Origin: CBDAPI01 sp965248635
Lineage (GTDB): Bacteria; Acidobacteriota; UBA6911; RPQK01; CBDAPI01
Direction: 5' to 3'
Assembly: GCA_965248635.1 (NCBI GenBank)
Contig: OZ252114.1
Coordinates: forward strand, 5,370,895-5,434,894
DNA: 64,000 nt
Under the pieces are notes generated by a model. It did no database searches. It was given only the letters and a program-made list of their open reading frames with translations, and had not been told where the DNA came from. A program made the position numbers and the translations under genes. This document shows, piece after piece, positions 26,880 to 35,418 of the stretch. How positions within the stretch are numbered: position 1 is the stretch's first letter; every line of letters begins with the position of its first letter.

Positions 26880-27380
26880 CTCGCACCTCCTTACAATTCC
26901 TGAACTCTCAGGCCTTCAGGTTATACGTTCCCGGCCCCGCGGTCCATTTCACCCCAGCGGCGGAGCCAGACGTCGGCGTTGAAAGAACCGCCACTTCCGC
27001 ACCGGCCTCTGATTGCTGCCAGGCGGAGGGATCAGAGCCCCTGGCGGAAGCCAGGGGACATAAACGCGGCGACCGGGGAAAATGGCAGCCTCGTGGGACA
27101 CCTCGTGGGGCACGCCAACCTGGCCTACCGAACGTAATGCACCGGCGACTGGATCAGTTCGGCACGGTTGATAACCGTGCCCTACTAAGTTGGTGTTCTT
27201 CTCTCCGCAAGATTCCATCAGGTTGCAGACCACTTGTCAATTGGACTTTAGTCAGATGTGAATTGCACCAAAGGGGCAGAGTCAATACGTCCACGAGGCT
27301 ACGCCTGCATTCCACTCCACGTCTCAGTACAATAGGCAACGCTGTTATGCCATTGTCGGTACTCGAATCGGAGACGTAGC
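26880..27380. other. Intergenic region, 501 bp
   Basis: No convincing reading frame is seen. It holds the short GGAA-loop hairpin repeat at 27038-27057 and presumably the divergent promoters of the YceI and DUF481 genes. TTGTCA at 27234 and TACAAT at 27328 are present but not at canonical spacing, so no promoter is called. Confidence 0.6.
27038..27057. repeat. Short GC hairpin repeat with GGAA tetraloop (copy 1)
   Basis: CCCCTGGC-GGAA-GCCAGGGG forms an 8-bp perfect stem with a GNRA-type loop. It is preceded by GATCAGAG; the same GATCAGAGCCCC...GGCGGAAGCCAGGGG block recurs at 46181-46209, so it is a dispersed element. Confidence 0.75.
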
Positions 27381-28424
27381 ATGTTCAGACCAAGAAAAGC
27401 CTCTGCACTTCTAGTCGAAACACTCCTGGTCTGCTGTCTTGCAGCCCCTTTTCTGCAGGGACGCGGGAAGCTGGACGTCATCCACCTCAGAAACGGGGAC
27501 ACGATCACGGGAGAAATCCACCGTCTGGACAGAGGCATTCTAACCGTAGGCAGCGATTTCATGGGTACGATCGACAATGAGTGGCGGGGAGTGTTGCGCC
27601 TGACCAGTCCCCAGAGCTTTGATGTGGATGTCGGCAGAGGTGCCAGCTTAGGTGGATCTTTGCCTGAGTCCGGCCAGGATGGTGTGATCAACGTGAGCCA
27701 AAGCGCTCAGGAAATCGAGACCTTGGAACGCATCGATATCGTCCGCATGCGGCCCCTGGACAAGAACTTCTGGGACCGTTTTGAGTCTCGGGTCGACTTT
27801 GGATTCGATGTTACCCGGGCCAACCGCAGCAGTACCCTCAACCTCACGTCCGAGGTCAGATACCTGGCCGAGAAAGCCACCACCGAAGTGAATTACAGCT
27901 CCTTTCTCACCAGGCAGCAGAATCTCGAGACTCTCACTCGAAATGATCTGACTTTCTCCCACGAACGCCGCTTCAGGGATCGCTGGTTTGGTGTGGCGTT
28001 GGGCCAGTTTCAGCAGAATGAGGAGCTGGGACTGGAGAAACGGACCCTGGGCGGAGGCGGAGTGGGCCGTTACCTGAAGCAGACGAACCACTGGATTCTA
28101 AAGACGACTGCAGGATTGGCTCTCGGGCGGGAGCGCTTTCAGGGTACCGAGGGCCAGACCAACGTGGAAGGATTGGCCGCTGTGAACCTCGATTTCTTTC
28201 GCATTGAGGGCAATGAGCGCGACATCTCGACACAGGTGATGTTCTGGCCCAGCTTCTCTGATTTCGGGCGAATCCGAATTGACATCACTTCCGGCATCCG
28301 TTACGAGATCTTCAAGGACCTCTCCTGGGGTTTCAACTTCTGGAACAATTACGACAGCCGTCCTCCCACAGAGGATGCAAAGAACGACTTCGGCCTCAGC
28401 ACCACGATCGGCTACAAGTTTTGA
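27381..28424 (+). CDS. DUF481-family outer-membrane beta-barrel protein (YdiY-like)
   Basis: A 347-aa exported protein with a signal peptide (about 1-28) and an SM-like/prelude segment LRNGDTITGEIHRLDRGILTV. Alternating beta strands then run from about residue 125 to the end (FESRVDFGFDVTRANRSSTLNL ... FGLSTTIGYKF). The terminal Phe and the strand pattern fit an outer-membrane barrel inserted by BAM. The salt-stress porin-like family (YdiY) has no known transport substrate. Confidence 0.85.
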   Translation: MFRPRKASALLVETLLVCCLAAPFLQGRGKLDVIHLRNGDTITGEIHRLDRGILTVGSDFMGTIDNEWRGVLRLTSPQSFDVDVGRGASLGGSLPESGQDGVINVSQSAQEIETLERIDIVRMRPLDKNFWDRFESRVDFGFDVTRANRSSTLNLTSEVRYLAEKATTEVNYSSFLTRQQNLETLTRNDLTFSHERRFRDRWFGVALGQFQQNEELGLEKRTLGGGGVGRYLKQTNHWILKTTAGLALGRERFQGTEGQTNVEGLAAVNLDFFRIEGNERDISTQVMFWPSFSDFGRIRIDITSGIRYEIFKDLSWGFNFWNNYDSRPPTEDAKNDFGLSTTIGYKF

Positions 28425-28511
28425 AAATGGGGGAAGAAGCGTGGACAGGCGGGCGGGCCGTCCCTCTTTTCGCACCGCTCGCAAAGAAAGACTGACCCCA
28501 GAACCCAAAAC

Positions 28512-31169
28512 CTACTCCCCAGCCCTCAACGCTGCCTGGGCGGCAGCCAGCCTGGCGATGGGGACCCGGAAGGGCGAGCAGGAAACATAGTCCATGCCCA
28601 CCTCAAAGCAGAAGTGCACCGAGGCCGGGTCGCCCCCGTGCTCGCCGCAGATTCCCACTTTGAGTCCCGGGTGGGCCTCACGGCCCCGCTCGGTTCCATA
28701 GCGTACCAGTTGTCCAACCCCGTTCCGGTCCAGCGACTCGAACGGGTTCTCGGGGAGGATCTTCTGGGCAATGTAGTCGGGAAGAAATTTCACGGCGTCG
28801 TCTCGACTGTACCCGAAAGTCATCTGGGTGAGGTCGTTGGTCCCGAATGAGAAGAAATCGGCCTCCGGCGAGATCTCGTCAGCGGTCAAAGCCGCCCTAG
28901 GCACCTCGATCATGGTGCCGATCAGGTACTCGACCCGAGCTCCCTTTTCCGCAAACACGTTCTCTGCGGTCTGGCCGATCACCGCTTTCTGATTGGCAAA
29001 TTCCTGCAGCGTACCGATGAGCGGCACCATAATCTCCGGCAGGACGGTCACACCCTCCTGGCTCAGTTCTACGGCAGCCTCCAGGATGGCCCGTGACTGC
29101 ATTTCGGTAATCTCAGGGTAGGTGACTCCCAGCCGGCACCCGCGATGGCCCAGCATGGGGTTGAATTCGCTGAGCAGAGCAACTTTCGTTTTGACCTCTG
29201 CCAGGGTCAACCCCATCCTTTCCGCCATCTTTCTCTGCTCAGGCTCATCGTGAGGCAGGAACTCGTGAAGGGGTGGATCGAGCAGCCGGATGGTGACCGG
29301 CAATCCCTTCATGACCCGAAAAATCTCGCGAAAATCCTCTTTCTGGAAAGGAAGCAGTTTGGCCAGCGCTTCCCGTCGGGCTTCCTGTGAACCGGCCAGA
29401 ATCATCTCCCGCATGCGCTGGATACGGTCGTCCATGAAGAACATGTGCTCGGTCCTGCACAGGCCAATTCCCTGGGCGCCGAAGCCCCTGCCCTTGGCGG
29501 CGTCCTCGGGAGCGTCGGTGTTGGTTCTGACTTTCATGGTTCTGAACTCGTCCACCCACTCCATAAAGGAGGAGAAGTCGTCCCCCAGCTCAGGTTCGAC
29601 CAGTTCCTCCCGGGCCAGGATGACCTCTCCCGTCGAGCCGTTGATGGAAATCCAGTCACCCTCGGAAACAGTCACCTTGCCATTGCTGAACGTCCTGGCT
29701 TCGTCACTGATGGTGATGTCGCTGCAGCCGGCCACGCAGGGCTTTCCCCAGCCTCGTGCCACCACCGCTGCATGGGAAGTCATCCCCCCTCTCGAGGTCA
29801 GGATACCCCGGGAAGCGTTCATCCCACCAACGTCCTCGGCAGTTGTTTCCACTCTCACTAGAATGACCTGCTTCCCGGCTTCATCGGCTTCTTCCGCCTG
29901 GTTGGCCGAGAAGACAACCTGACCGACCGCCGCCCCCGGAGAGGCAGGCAGGCCATGGGCAATGACTCGCTCTCTATAACCCGTGACATCCTTGAACTGA
30001 GGATGGAGCAACTGGTCGAGATGACGGGGCTCAACGAGACCGTTCACGGCGTTCGACTTCGCGACCAGGCCTTCGTTGACCATCTCTACCGCAATCTTGA
30101 CGGCGGCGGCACCGGTCCGCTCTCCGTTGCGGGTCTGCAGGATGAAGAGCCGCCCCTGCTGGATCGTAAACTCGATATCCTGCATGTTCTGATAGTGCTG
30201 CTCCAGGCCGTGAGTCGTGTCCAGAAGCTCCTGGTAGGCCGGGGGAAAGACCTCCGCCATGCGGGCGATGTTCACAGGGGTGCGAATACCGGCCACCACG
30301 TCCTCTCCCTGGGCATTCACCAGAAACTCACCGTAGAGCATCTTCTCGCCCGTCGCCGGATCGCGTGTGAAACAGACTCCGGTGCCACAGTCGTCGCCCA
30401 TGTTCCCGAAGACCATGGCCTGAACATTCACGGCAGTCCCCAGCAGGTGCGCGATCTTGTTGATCTGCCGATACTTCACTGCACGCTCTACATTCCAGGA
30501 CTTGAAGACAGCGTCGGCCCCAAGGCGCAGCTGCTCAAAAGGATCCTCCGGGAAAGGTGATCCGGTATGCTCTTGGTAGATGCTCCGGTAGCGGGCCACA
30601 AGGGTCTTCAGATCCTGTGTCGTCAGGTCGACGTCCAGTTCGACTCCTCGCTCTTTCTTGAGACCGTCAATAGCCTCCTCGAAGTTACTGTGGCGGACCC
30701 CCATGACCACGTCCCCAAACATGTCGATGAGGCGCCGGTAGGCGTCGTAGACAAACCTCTCATGCCCTGTTTTTCTGGCCAGCCCCGCGGCGACGGCAGC
30801 GTTCAAACCCAGGTTGAGGACGGTGTCCATCATGCCGGGCATGGAGATCGCCGCACCGCTGCGTACGGAAACGAGCAGCGGATTCTCTGGATCCCCAAAG
30901 CCCGACCCCATCGCCGCCTCGATGTGCCGCACCCCTTCCTTTACCTCCTCATCGAGATGTTGGGGCCACTGGCTGCCGTGCTCCGTGTAGTACTGGCAGG
31001 TCTCGGTCGTGATCGTGAAACCGGGCGGCACAGGCAGTCCAATGGAACTCATCTCGGCCAGGTTGGCCCCTTTGCCCCCCAGCAGGTCCCTCATGTCCCG
31101 GTTGCCGTCGGCAGCCCCGTTTCCAAAAAGATAAACATGTTTTGTAGTATCAACAGTCATGGTCTTCAT
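28512..31169 (-). CDS. ppdK: Pyruvate, phosphate dikinase
   Basis: An 885-aa enzyme interconverting pyruvate + ATP + Pi and PEP + AMP + PPi. The N-terminal ATP-grasp domain has LLGGKGANLAEMSSIGLPVPPGFTI. The swivelling phospho-His domain has SRGGMTSHAAVVARGWGKPCVAG with the catalytic His. The C-terminal TIM barrel has GLCRTEHMF and GICGEHGGDP with the active-site Cys. Full length for the family. Start options are GTG 31175, ATG 31169 and ATG 31160; the middle one is given. A role in gluconeogenesis or PPi-linked glycolysis is expected. Confidence 0.96.
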   Translation of the reverse strand: MKTMTVDTTKHVYLFGNGAADGNRDMRDLLGGKGANLAEMSSIGLPVPPGFTITTETCQYYTEHGSQWPQHLDEEVKEGVRHIEAAMGSGFGDPENPLLVSVRSGAAISMPGMMDTVLNLGLNAAVAAGLARKTGHERFVYDAYRRLIDMFGDVVMGVRHSNFEEAIDGLKKERGVELDVDLTTQDLKTLVARYRSIYQEHTGSPFPEDPFEQLRLGADAVFKSWNVERAVKYRQINKIAHLLGTAVNVQAMVFGNMGDDCGTGVCFTRDPATGEKMLYGEFLVNAQGEDVVAGIRTPVNIARMAEVFPPAYQELLDTTHGLEQHYQNMQDIEFTIQQGRLFILQTRNGERTGAAAVKIAVEMVNEGLVAKSNAVNGLVEPRHLDQLLHPQFKDVTGYRERVIAHGLPASPGAAVGQVVFSANQAEEADEAGKQVILVRVETTAEDVGGMNASRGILTSRGGMTSHAAVVARGWGKPCVAGCSDITISDEARTFSNGKVTVSEGDWISINGSTGEVILAREELVEPELGDDFSSFMEWVDEFRTMKVRTNTDAPEDAAKGRGFGAQGIGLCRTEHMFFMDDRIQRMREMILAGSQEARREALAKLLPFQKEDFREIFRVMKGLPVTIRLLDPPLHEFLPHDEPEQRKMAERMGLTLAEVKTKVALLSEFNPMLGHRGCRLGVTYPEITEMQSRAILEAAVELSQEGVTVLPEIMVPLIGTLQEFANQKAVIGQTAENVFAEKGARVEYLIGTMIEVPRAALTADEISPEADFFSFGTNDLTQMTFGYSRDDAVKFLPDYIAQKILPENPFESLDRNGVGQLVRYGTERGREAHPGLKVGICGEHGGDPASVHFCFEVGMDYVSCSPFRVPIARLAAAQAALRAGE

Positions 31170-31416
31170 TCGCACCTGTAGAACCGAGGCTGAGGAGAAG
31201 TTGTGGGCCCAACCTGAACCATCATAAAGCTACCCGGGGCAGCACCTGCGCCCCTCCAGAATCAGAGAATTGTACCGGATTTTTCACTCGGAAGGGCAAA
31301 CCGTTTACAGTGCTAGAATGAGCCCTGGCATCTTCCACCTCTTCGGAGATTAAGGTGAAGCCATTTGTCCAACTCCGTAACCACCACGAAATGCCCGATC
31401 CGGGCAGGGAGGAACC

Positions 31417-31872
31417 ATGAGAGTCATTTCACTGATCGTCGCAGCTGCACTGATTGTTGGCCTGCTGATCTCGGCCGGCCTTTCCCAGACATCCACGTCT
31501 GTGAAATACATCAACGTGCCCGGCCGGAGTGACGATCTGCCCTACAGCAATGCCGTTCTGGCCGGGAAGACAATGTACCTGGCGGGAGCCATCGGCGTTG
31601 ACCCGTCCACCGGTGCACCCCCCGAGGATGTCCGGAAAGAGGTGAAGATCGTGCTGGATGGAATGAAGAGCCGCCTGGAGGGGGTGGGGATGACCATGGA
31701 TGATCTGGTTTCGGTTCAGGTGTTCTGTCCGGACCTGTCCCTCTACGATGCTTTCAATGAGGTCTACCGGACCTATTTCAAGGACCACTACCCGGCTCGC
31801 GGCTTCATCGGCTCGGGCCCGCTGCTGCGGGGAGGCCGCTTCGAGGTGATGGGCGTCGCGGTGAAGCAGTGA
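31417..31872 (+). CDS. RidA-family protein with N-terminal signal peptide
   Basis: A 151-aa protein of the YjgF/YER057c/UK114 family: LPYSNAVLAGKTMYLAGAIGVDPSTG, the helix with DGMKSRLEGVGMTMDDLVSVQVF, and FIGSGPLLRGGRFEVMGVAV. Unlike the cytosolic archetype it begins with a clear hydrophobic signal (about 1-23), so it is predicted to act outside the cytoplasm. GGGAGGAACC precedes the ATG. RidA proteins hydrolyse reactive enamines, but the conserved catalytic Arg is not in the usual context (GPLLRGG), so deaminase activity is uncertain. Divergent from ppdK. Confidence 0.85.
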   Translation: MRVISLIVAAALIVGLLISAGLSQTSTSVKYINVPGRSDDLPYSNAVLAGKTMYLAGAIGVDPSTGAPPEDVRKEVKIVLDGMKSRLEGVGMTMDDLVSVQVFCPDLSLYDAFNEVYRTYFKDHYPARGFIGSGPLLRGGRFEVMGVAVKQ

Positions 31873-32123
31873 ACCTCGGCTCCGACTTCCCGGCGCAGGC
31901 GATGCACGGTGTCCGGATAGGTGCTCTCATCCTCGCGGCCGTCACACCAGGGCAACCCGTATTCCCGTAGATCCATCAAGGAGGTATCGGCTCCCAGCCG
32001 GCGGGCCCCGGCCAGAGCAATTCGGACGGCGGTCCGCGTATAGCTCTCTTCCCGGAGACTGCCGCAAATGCCCACCACCCGAATCTGAACATCAACTCCA
32101 GCAGATACTTCTTCGTTCGTCAT
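31873..32123 (-). pseudogene. N-terminal fragment of NADPH-dependent FMN reductase
   Basis: The minus-strand frame starting at 32123 encodes VRVVGICGSLREESYTRTAVRIAL-like sequence (the flavodoxin-fold GS-x-R-x-x-S phosphate loop) and LREYGLPWCDGREDES, as in SsuE/ArsH-type FMN reductases. After about 80 residues homology stops exactly where the ridA stop codon begins, and the remaining frame is antisense to ridA. The C-terminal half is therefore gone, and a deletion or join lies at about 31873. Confidence 0.7.
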
Positions 32124-32139
32124 TTGAGAGTCCTTTCCT

Positions 32140-32334
32140 GTGAGTTATGGGCACGGCCTTGTGACCCAGCGACATCGGAGCCGCGAATTCATCCATTTCC
32201 TTCGTCAGGTCGACGCCCACTACTCGGCGAAAACGAAAATTCGACTCATTCTCGACAATCACTCCGCCCATCTCTCGAAGGAAACTCGATCCTTTCTGGC
32301 AACCTGCCCCTGGCAATTTGGAATTAATCATCTA
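32140..32334 (+). pseudogene. Fragment of an IS630-type DDE transposase
   Basis: Reads HRSREFIHFLRQVDAHY and KIRLILDNHSAHLSKETRSFLAT, the second-Asp block of IS630-family transposases. Sequence before and after is unrelated and no terminal repeats are visible. It differs from the intact transposase at 35484 (VVLDNLNTHLD), so it stems from a different element. Confidence 0.7.
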
Positions 32335-32365
32335 GGGGTCGAGTCTTGGTGTTGCTGTTTCCGCC

Positions 32366-33076
32366 TTACAGGCCCAAACTTTGTTTTAGCTGCTGATCGT
32401 CCAACGCCGTCTCAGCCGCCGCCGGCCTCATTGTCTCGTTTTCGGTATTTCTAGGCCTGTTAGCCTTCCCAATACTGCTGGAGGATTGGCCGTTGGCCGG
32501 GTCGTCCCCGTTCTTCGGCTCAACAGTCAGCTTTGAAAGAAGACGATCTGGACGGAGCACGACACCTTCCGCCACCCTGTCCACTCCGTCCGCAGTAATT
32601 GCATAGCCAGTGTCACTGCGCTCAACCCAACCCTTTGCCTTTAGATACCAGAGGTGAAACTCCAACGCAGTTTCTGAACAGGCCAGCTCGCGCTCCAAAT
32701 GCAAGACCCCCAGATCTGGTTTATCCACATCCTCACGTCGGCAGAGATAAAGCACTCTGAGCACGGCTCTTCTCAGGTACTCATCCCCCTCTTCGAGGTC
32801 CATGGGTGCATCCGCCTTGACCCAGGGCTGCCCGTGCAGGGCTGGGCTCCGGTGGTCGCTGTCGAATCTTGATCTGCGATCAGGATCGGAGAGTACCAGC
32901 CAAGCTTCGCGAACGCGAAGAAATCTCTGACCATCCCCTGTCTGTGTATTGTCCGGGTGGTAGCGTTTCGCAAGGAAACGGTAAACCACTCGGAGGGTTT
33001 CTTGATCGGTAGTGGGGCTGAGCCCAAGTGTCTCGTAATAGTCTTCCAACTCTGGGCTTCTAGGTTGTCTATCCAT
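32366..33076 (-). CDS. DnaJ-domain protein
   Basis: A 236-aa cytosolic protein. Residues about 11-75 form a J domain (DYYETLGLSPTTDQETLRVVYRFLAKRYHPDN with the HPD motif, then FLRVREAWLVLSDPDRRSRFD). The C-terminal part has a winged-helix-like segment (LHLERELACSETALEFHLWYLKAKGWVE, TADGVDRVAEG) rather than the zinc and substrate domains of DnaJ. The tail is charged and disordered. It would stimulate a DnaK; the client is unknown. Similar J-plus-helix proteins occur in acidobacteria. Confidence 0.85.
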   Translation of the reverse strand: MDRQPRSPELEDYYETLGLSPTTDQETLRVVYRFLAKRYHPDNTQTGDGQRFLRVREAWLVLSDPDRRSRFDSDHRSPALHGQPWVKADAPMDLEEGDEYLRRAVLRVLYLCRREDVDKPDLGVLHLERELACSETALEFHLWYLKAKGWVERSDTGYAITADGVDRVAEGVVLRPDRLLSKLTVEPKNGDDPANGQSSSSIGKANRPRNTENETMRPAAAETALDDQQLKQSLGL

Positions 33077-33728
33077 ATCCGACTCCTACTGGGCTGACCC
33101 GAACCCAGCACTTCTCCCGGTGTGATGTTGAACATGTGTGGGGAATGCCCCGATTTGCAGGTTCAGATCAAATCCTCTGTCAAACTCCGATATACACGTT
33201 TGAAAAGTCTTCATAAGGTGTTCCTCACCAGCAGACCCACGTCGCAATCAGCAGGATCGGGACCAACTAACCGCCAATATTGCCCTTTTCCTCAGCTCCG
33301 CTCACGAACTTGCACTAGGTGCCTTCCCGGCTCACGCCAAACTGAGCCATTTGAAGGTACAAGACCTAGTCCGGAAATTGGCTTTGGCACCGCTGACTCC
33401 GAAGTGTCACACTACCCACATTACCACCAAGAGTCAAGCAAGCAACGTGATTCCATTCACCACCATAAGTGACTCTTAATCAGATACTTACAAAGGAATC
33501 ATAATTTGATTACAGGCAGTTGAATTCATTGCAAGCAATGCTCATACGGTCGTCTTTTGTGCCAATTGATGTGAATGGAATCAGATTGGTGGCCTCCGCC
33601 CGACACCTCACAACTCAAGAAGGGGGATAGGGGGCCTAGCGGCGGGATGTGGGATTTCGTCAAGGGATCGAGACGACGCAGACAGTGTCGGACTGTGTCT
33701 GTCTGGATGTCTTGACGGGACAACTTTC
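33077..33728. other. Intergenic region, no gene seen
   Basis: Reading frames here have non-coding composition. A TGATTCCATTCAC block near 33450 has an inverted partner, GTGAATGGAATCA, near 33571, suggesting a decayed mobile-element end. Confidence 0.45.
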
Positions 33729-33911
33729 TTATTCGAGCAGTTTTTCGATCTGCTCCTTCAGCTGAAGTTTGTCGTAGGAAGGGTGTAGTGGTCCAGCGAT
33801 CTTTATGGTGAACTCGACCGGGATCAAGCTGTTGATAATTTGAATGTTATCGTGTTCCTCAACCGAATTTGTCAGGAAACACCGAGGAGTTGGGAAAACA
33901 GGCTCGAAGAT
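33729..33911 (-). pseudogene. C-terminal remnant of an unrecognised gene
   Basis: A minus-strand frame of about 60 codons without a start reads EPVFPTPRCFLTNSVEEHDN, then INSLIPVEFTIKIAGPLHPSY and ends KEQIEKLLE before a TAA at 33729. Composition is coding-like and the ending looks like a natural amphipathic helix. A stop just upstream (TGA) and lack of an ATG suggest a remnant. I cannot name the family. Confidence 0.3.
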
Positions 33912-34002
33912 TCATGGGGGAACCCTCCTTTACTTTATGGTGCTGTTCGGGTTCAGTAGAGGCTGTGGGAGAAGACGAAAGTAGTCAAAGGAGCTGTTAA
34001 GA

Positions 34003-35254
34003 ATGCAAGACCCCTTTTCTCGTCGTATTTTCTGAAGTCGGCATCGGTGGGTGCGTCGACCTGGCATTTTCGCCCCCCAGCTACGGTCGCATCCTGGGCG
34101 CCAATGAGCGGATTTCCATCGGAATCATCGGCTGCGGAAACCGTGGGCAGCGATCCCACATGGCTGCGGTTTACAAGCACGCCGAAGAACAGAACCTGGA
34201 GGTCACGGCTGTCTGTGACCCGTGGAAGGTGCGCCGGGAGGAGGCCGCCGACAGGGCGGCCAGGCACAATGGTCGGGAGCCGCGGCAGTTTACCTCTCAC
34301 CGCGAAGTGATTGCTCTTCAGGATGTCGACGCGGTGATGATCGCCTCCCCGGATCACCTCCACACCACCCAACTCCAGGCAGCGGCCCGAGCCGGAAAAG
34401 ACGCCTATTGCGAGAAACCTCTGGGCATGGAACTGGACAAGCTGAAGTCAGCCTGCGACGCAGTTCGCGAAGAGGGCATCGTCTTCTAGGCAGGGACACA
34501 GCTGCGCAGCTACTCCAGCCTGGCCGGATGCCGGGAACTTTACCGAAAAGGAGTACTGGGAACTGTCTCCAGAATCGAGCAGCGTCGTAACGGAAACCGC
34601 CCTTACTGGTACAAAAACCTGCAGAAGGCCCGGGCCGAGGACGTGGCTTGGAAAGAGTTTCTGGATGACCGCCCCCACCGACCATTCAGCGCTGACCAGT
34701 TCACTGCCTGGTACGGGTACCTGGACTTTTCCGGTGGCCCTATCCCCGGCTTTGGCAGTCACTTCATTGACCTGGTTCACTACATCACCGGTGCCCGATT
34801 TCCCAGCTCCGCAGTCTGCGAGGGTGGCGTCTTTACCTGGAAGGACCGGCACCAGTTCACCTGTCCGGATCACGCTCAGGCCCTGTGGATTTACCCGGAG
34901 GGGTTCATGGTCAGTTTTTCGACGAATTTTGGAAATGGAAGCGGCAACTCGTGCTCGATCTCTGGAGACCGGGGAGAGCTGGATCTGCTCAACTGGAATG
35001 CGCCAACCATCTCCGGCAACGGCGTCTATCCGGGCAAGAAGACCCCTCTTGGATCGACCACCAATGTGCAGCCCGTCCCGAGAACAGAGCATTTTCTTGA
35101 CTGGTTCCAGTGCCTGCGTACTCGCAGCACTCCACATGCTGCCATCGATGCGGGCTACCAGCATGGGGTTGCCGTGATCATGGCCCAGCTCGCCTGGGAA
35201 ACCGGCCGCAGCCAGGTGTATGACCAGAGGGGTCGGGAGATTCGGGAGGGCTAG
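34003..35254 (+). pseudogene. Tat-exported Gfo/Idh/MocA-family oxidoreductase, broken by two frameshifts and an amber codon
   Basis: AAAGGAG and an ATG at 34003 begin MQDPFSRRIF, the start of a Tat signal. One missing C (near 34031, TTTTCTGAAG) and another (near 34063, GACCTGG) must be restored to read on into the signal's hydrophobic part and mature NERISIGIIGCGNRGQ. The Rossmann domain and CEKPLG signature (catalytic Lys) follow. At 34487-34489 a TAG interrupts the frame; afterwards the sugar-binding domain continues unbroken in the same frame to 35254 (SGDRGELDLLNW, HFLDWFQCLRTR). Three lesions make real decay likely, although both lost bases are in C runs. The MITE-like repeat begins right after its stop. 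Confidence 0.8.
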
Positions 35255-35255
35255 C

Positions 35256-35414
35256 GTACTGTCCGGGAAGTTCGCGGTGTTAATTCGGGATGGATTCATT
35301 TGCGTCGCCAGCTAGGCGCGCGACGCAGGAAGACCGGGAGTCTTTCGAGGAAGCGCAACAAAGCTGTCGGCGAAAAGACGCCCGAAGTAGCGGCGTGAAC
35401 TTCTGGGACAGTAC
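35256..35414. mobile_element. MITE-like repeat, left copy
   Basis: About 159 bp with terminal inverted repeats GTACTGTCCGGGAAGTTC at the left and its near-complement GAACTTCTGGGACAGTAC at the right. A second, inverted copy (36593-36747) is closely similar along its whole length. It has no coding capacity. Both copies abut CTAG, so they share the target preference of the IS630 element between them. Confidence 0.8.
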
Positions 35415-35418
35415 ACTA

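Noticed and set aside
33122..33472. Possible 116-aa protein
   Set aside because: Composition rich in Ser, Arg and Thr with no domain or ribosome site; looks non-coding.
25219..34489. TAG recoding (for example pyrrolysine) suggested by two in-frame amber codons near a corrinoid methyltransferase cluster
   Set aside because: TAG is used as an ordinary stop by several clearly complete genes (pabB, the PPDK-independent genes at 45309, 48541 and 61488), no Pyl genes are seen, and neither interrupted gene is an MttB-type methyltransferase.
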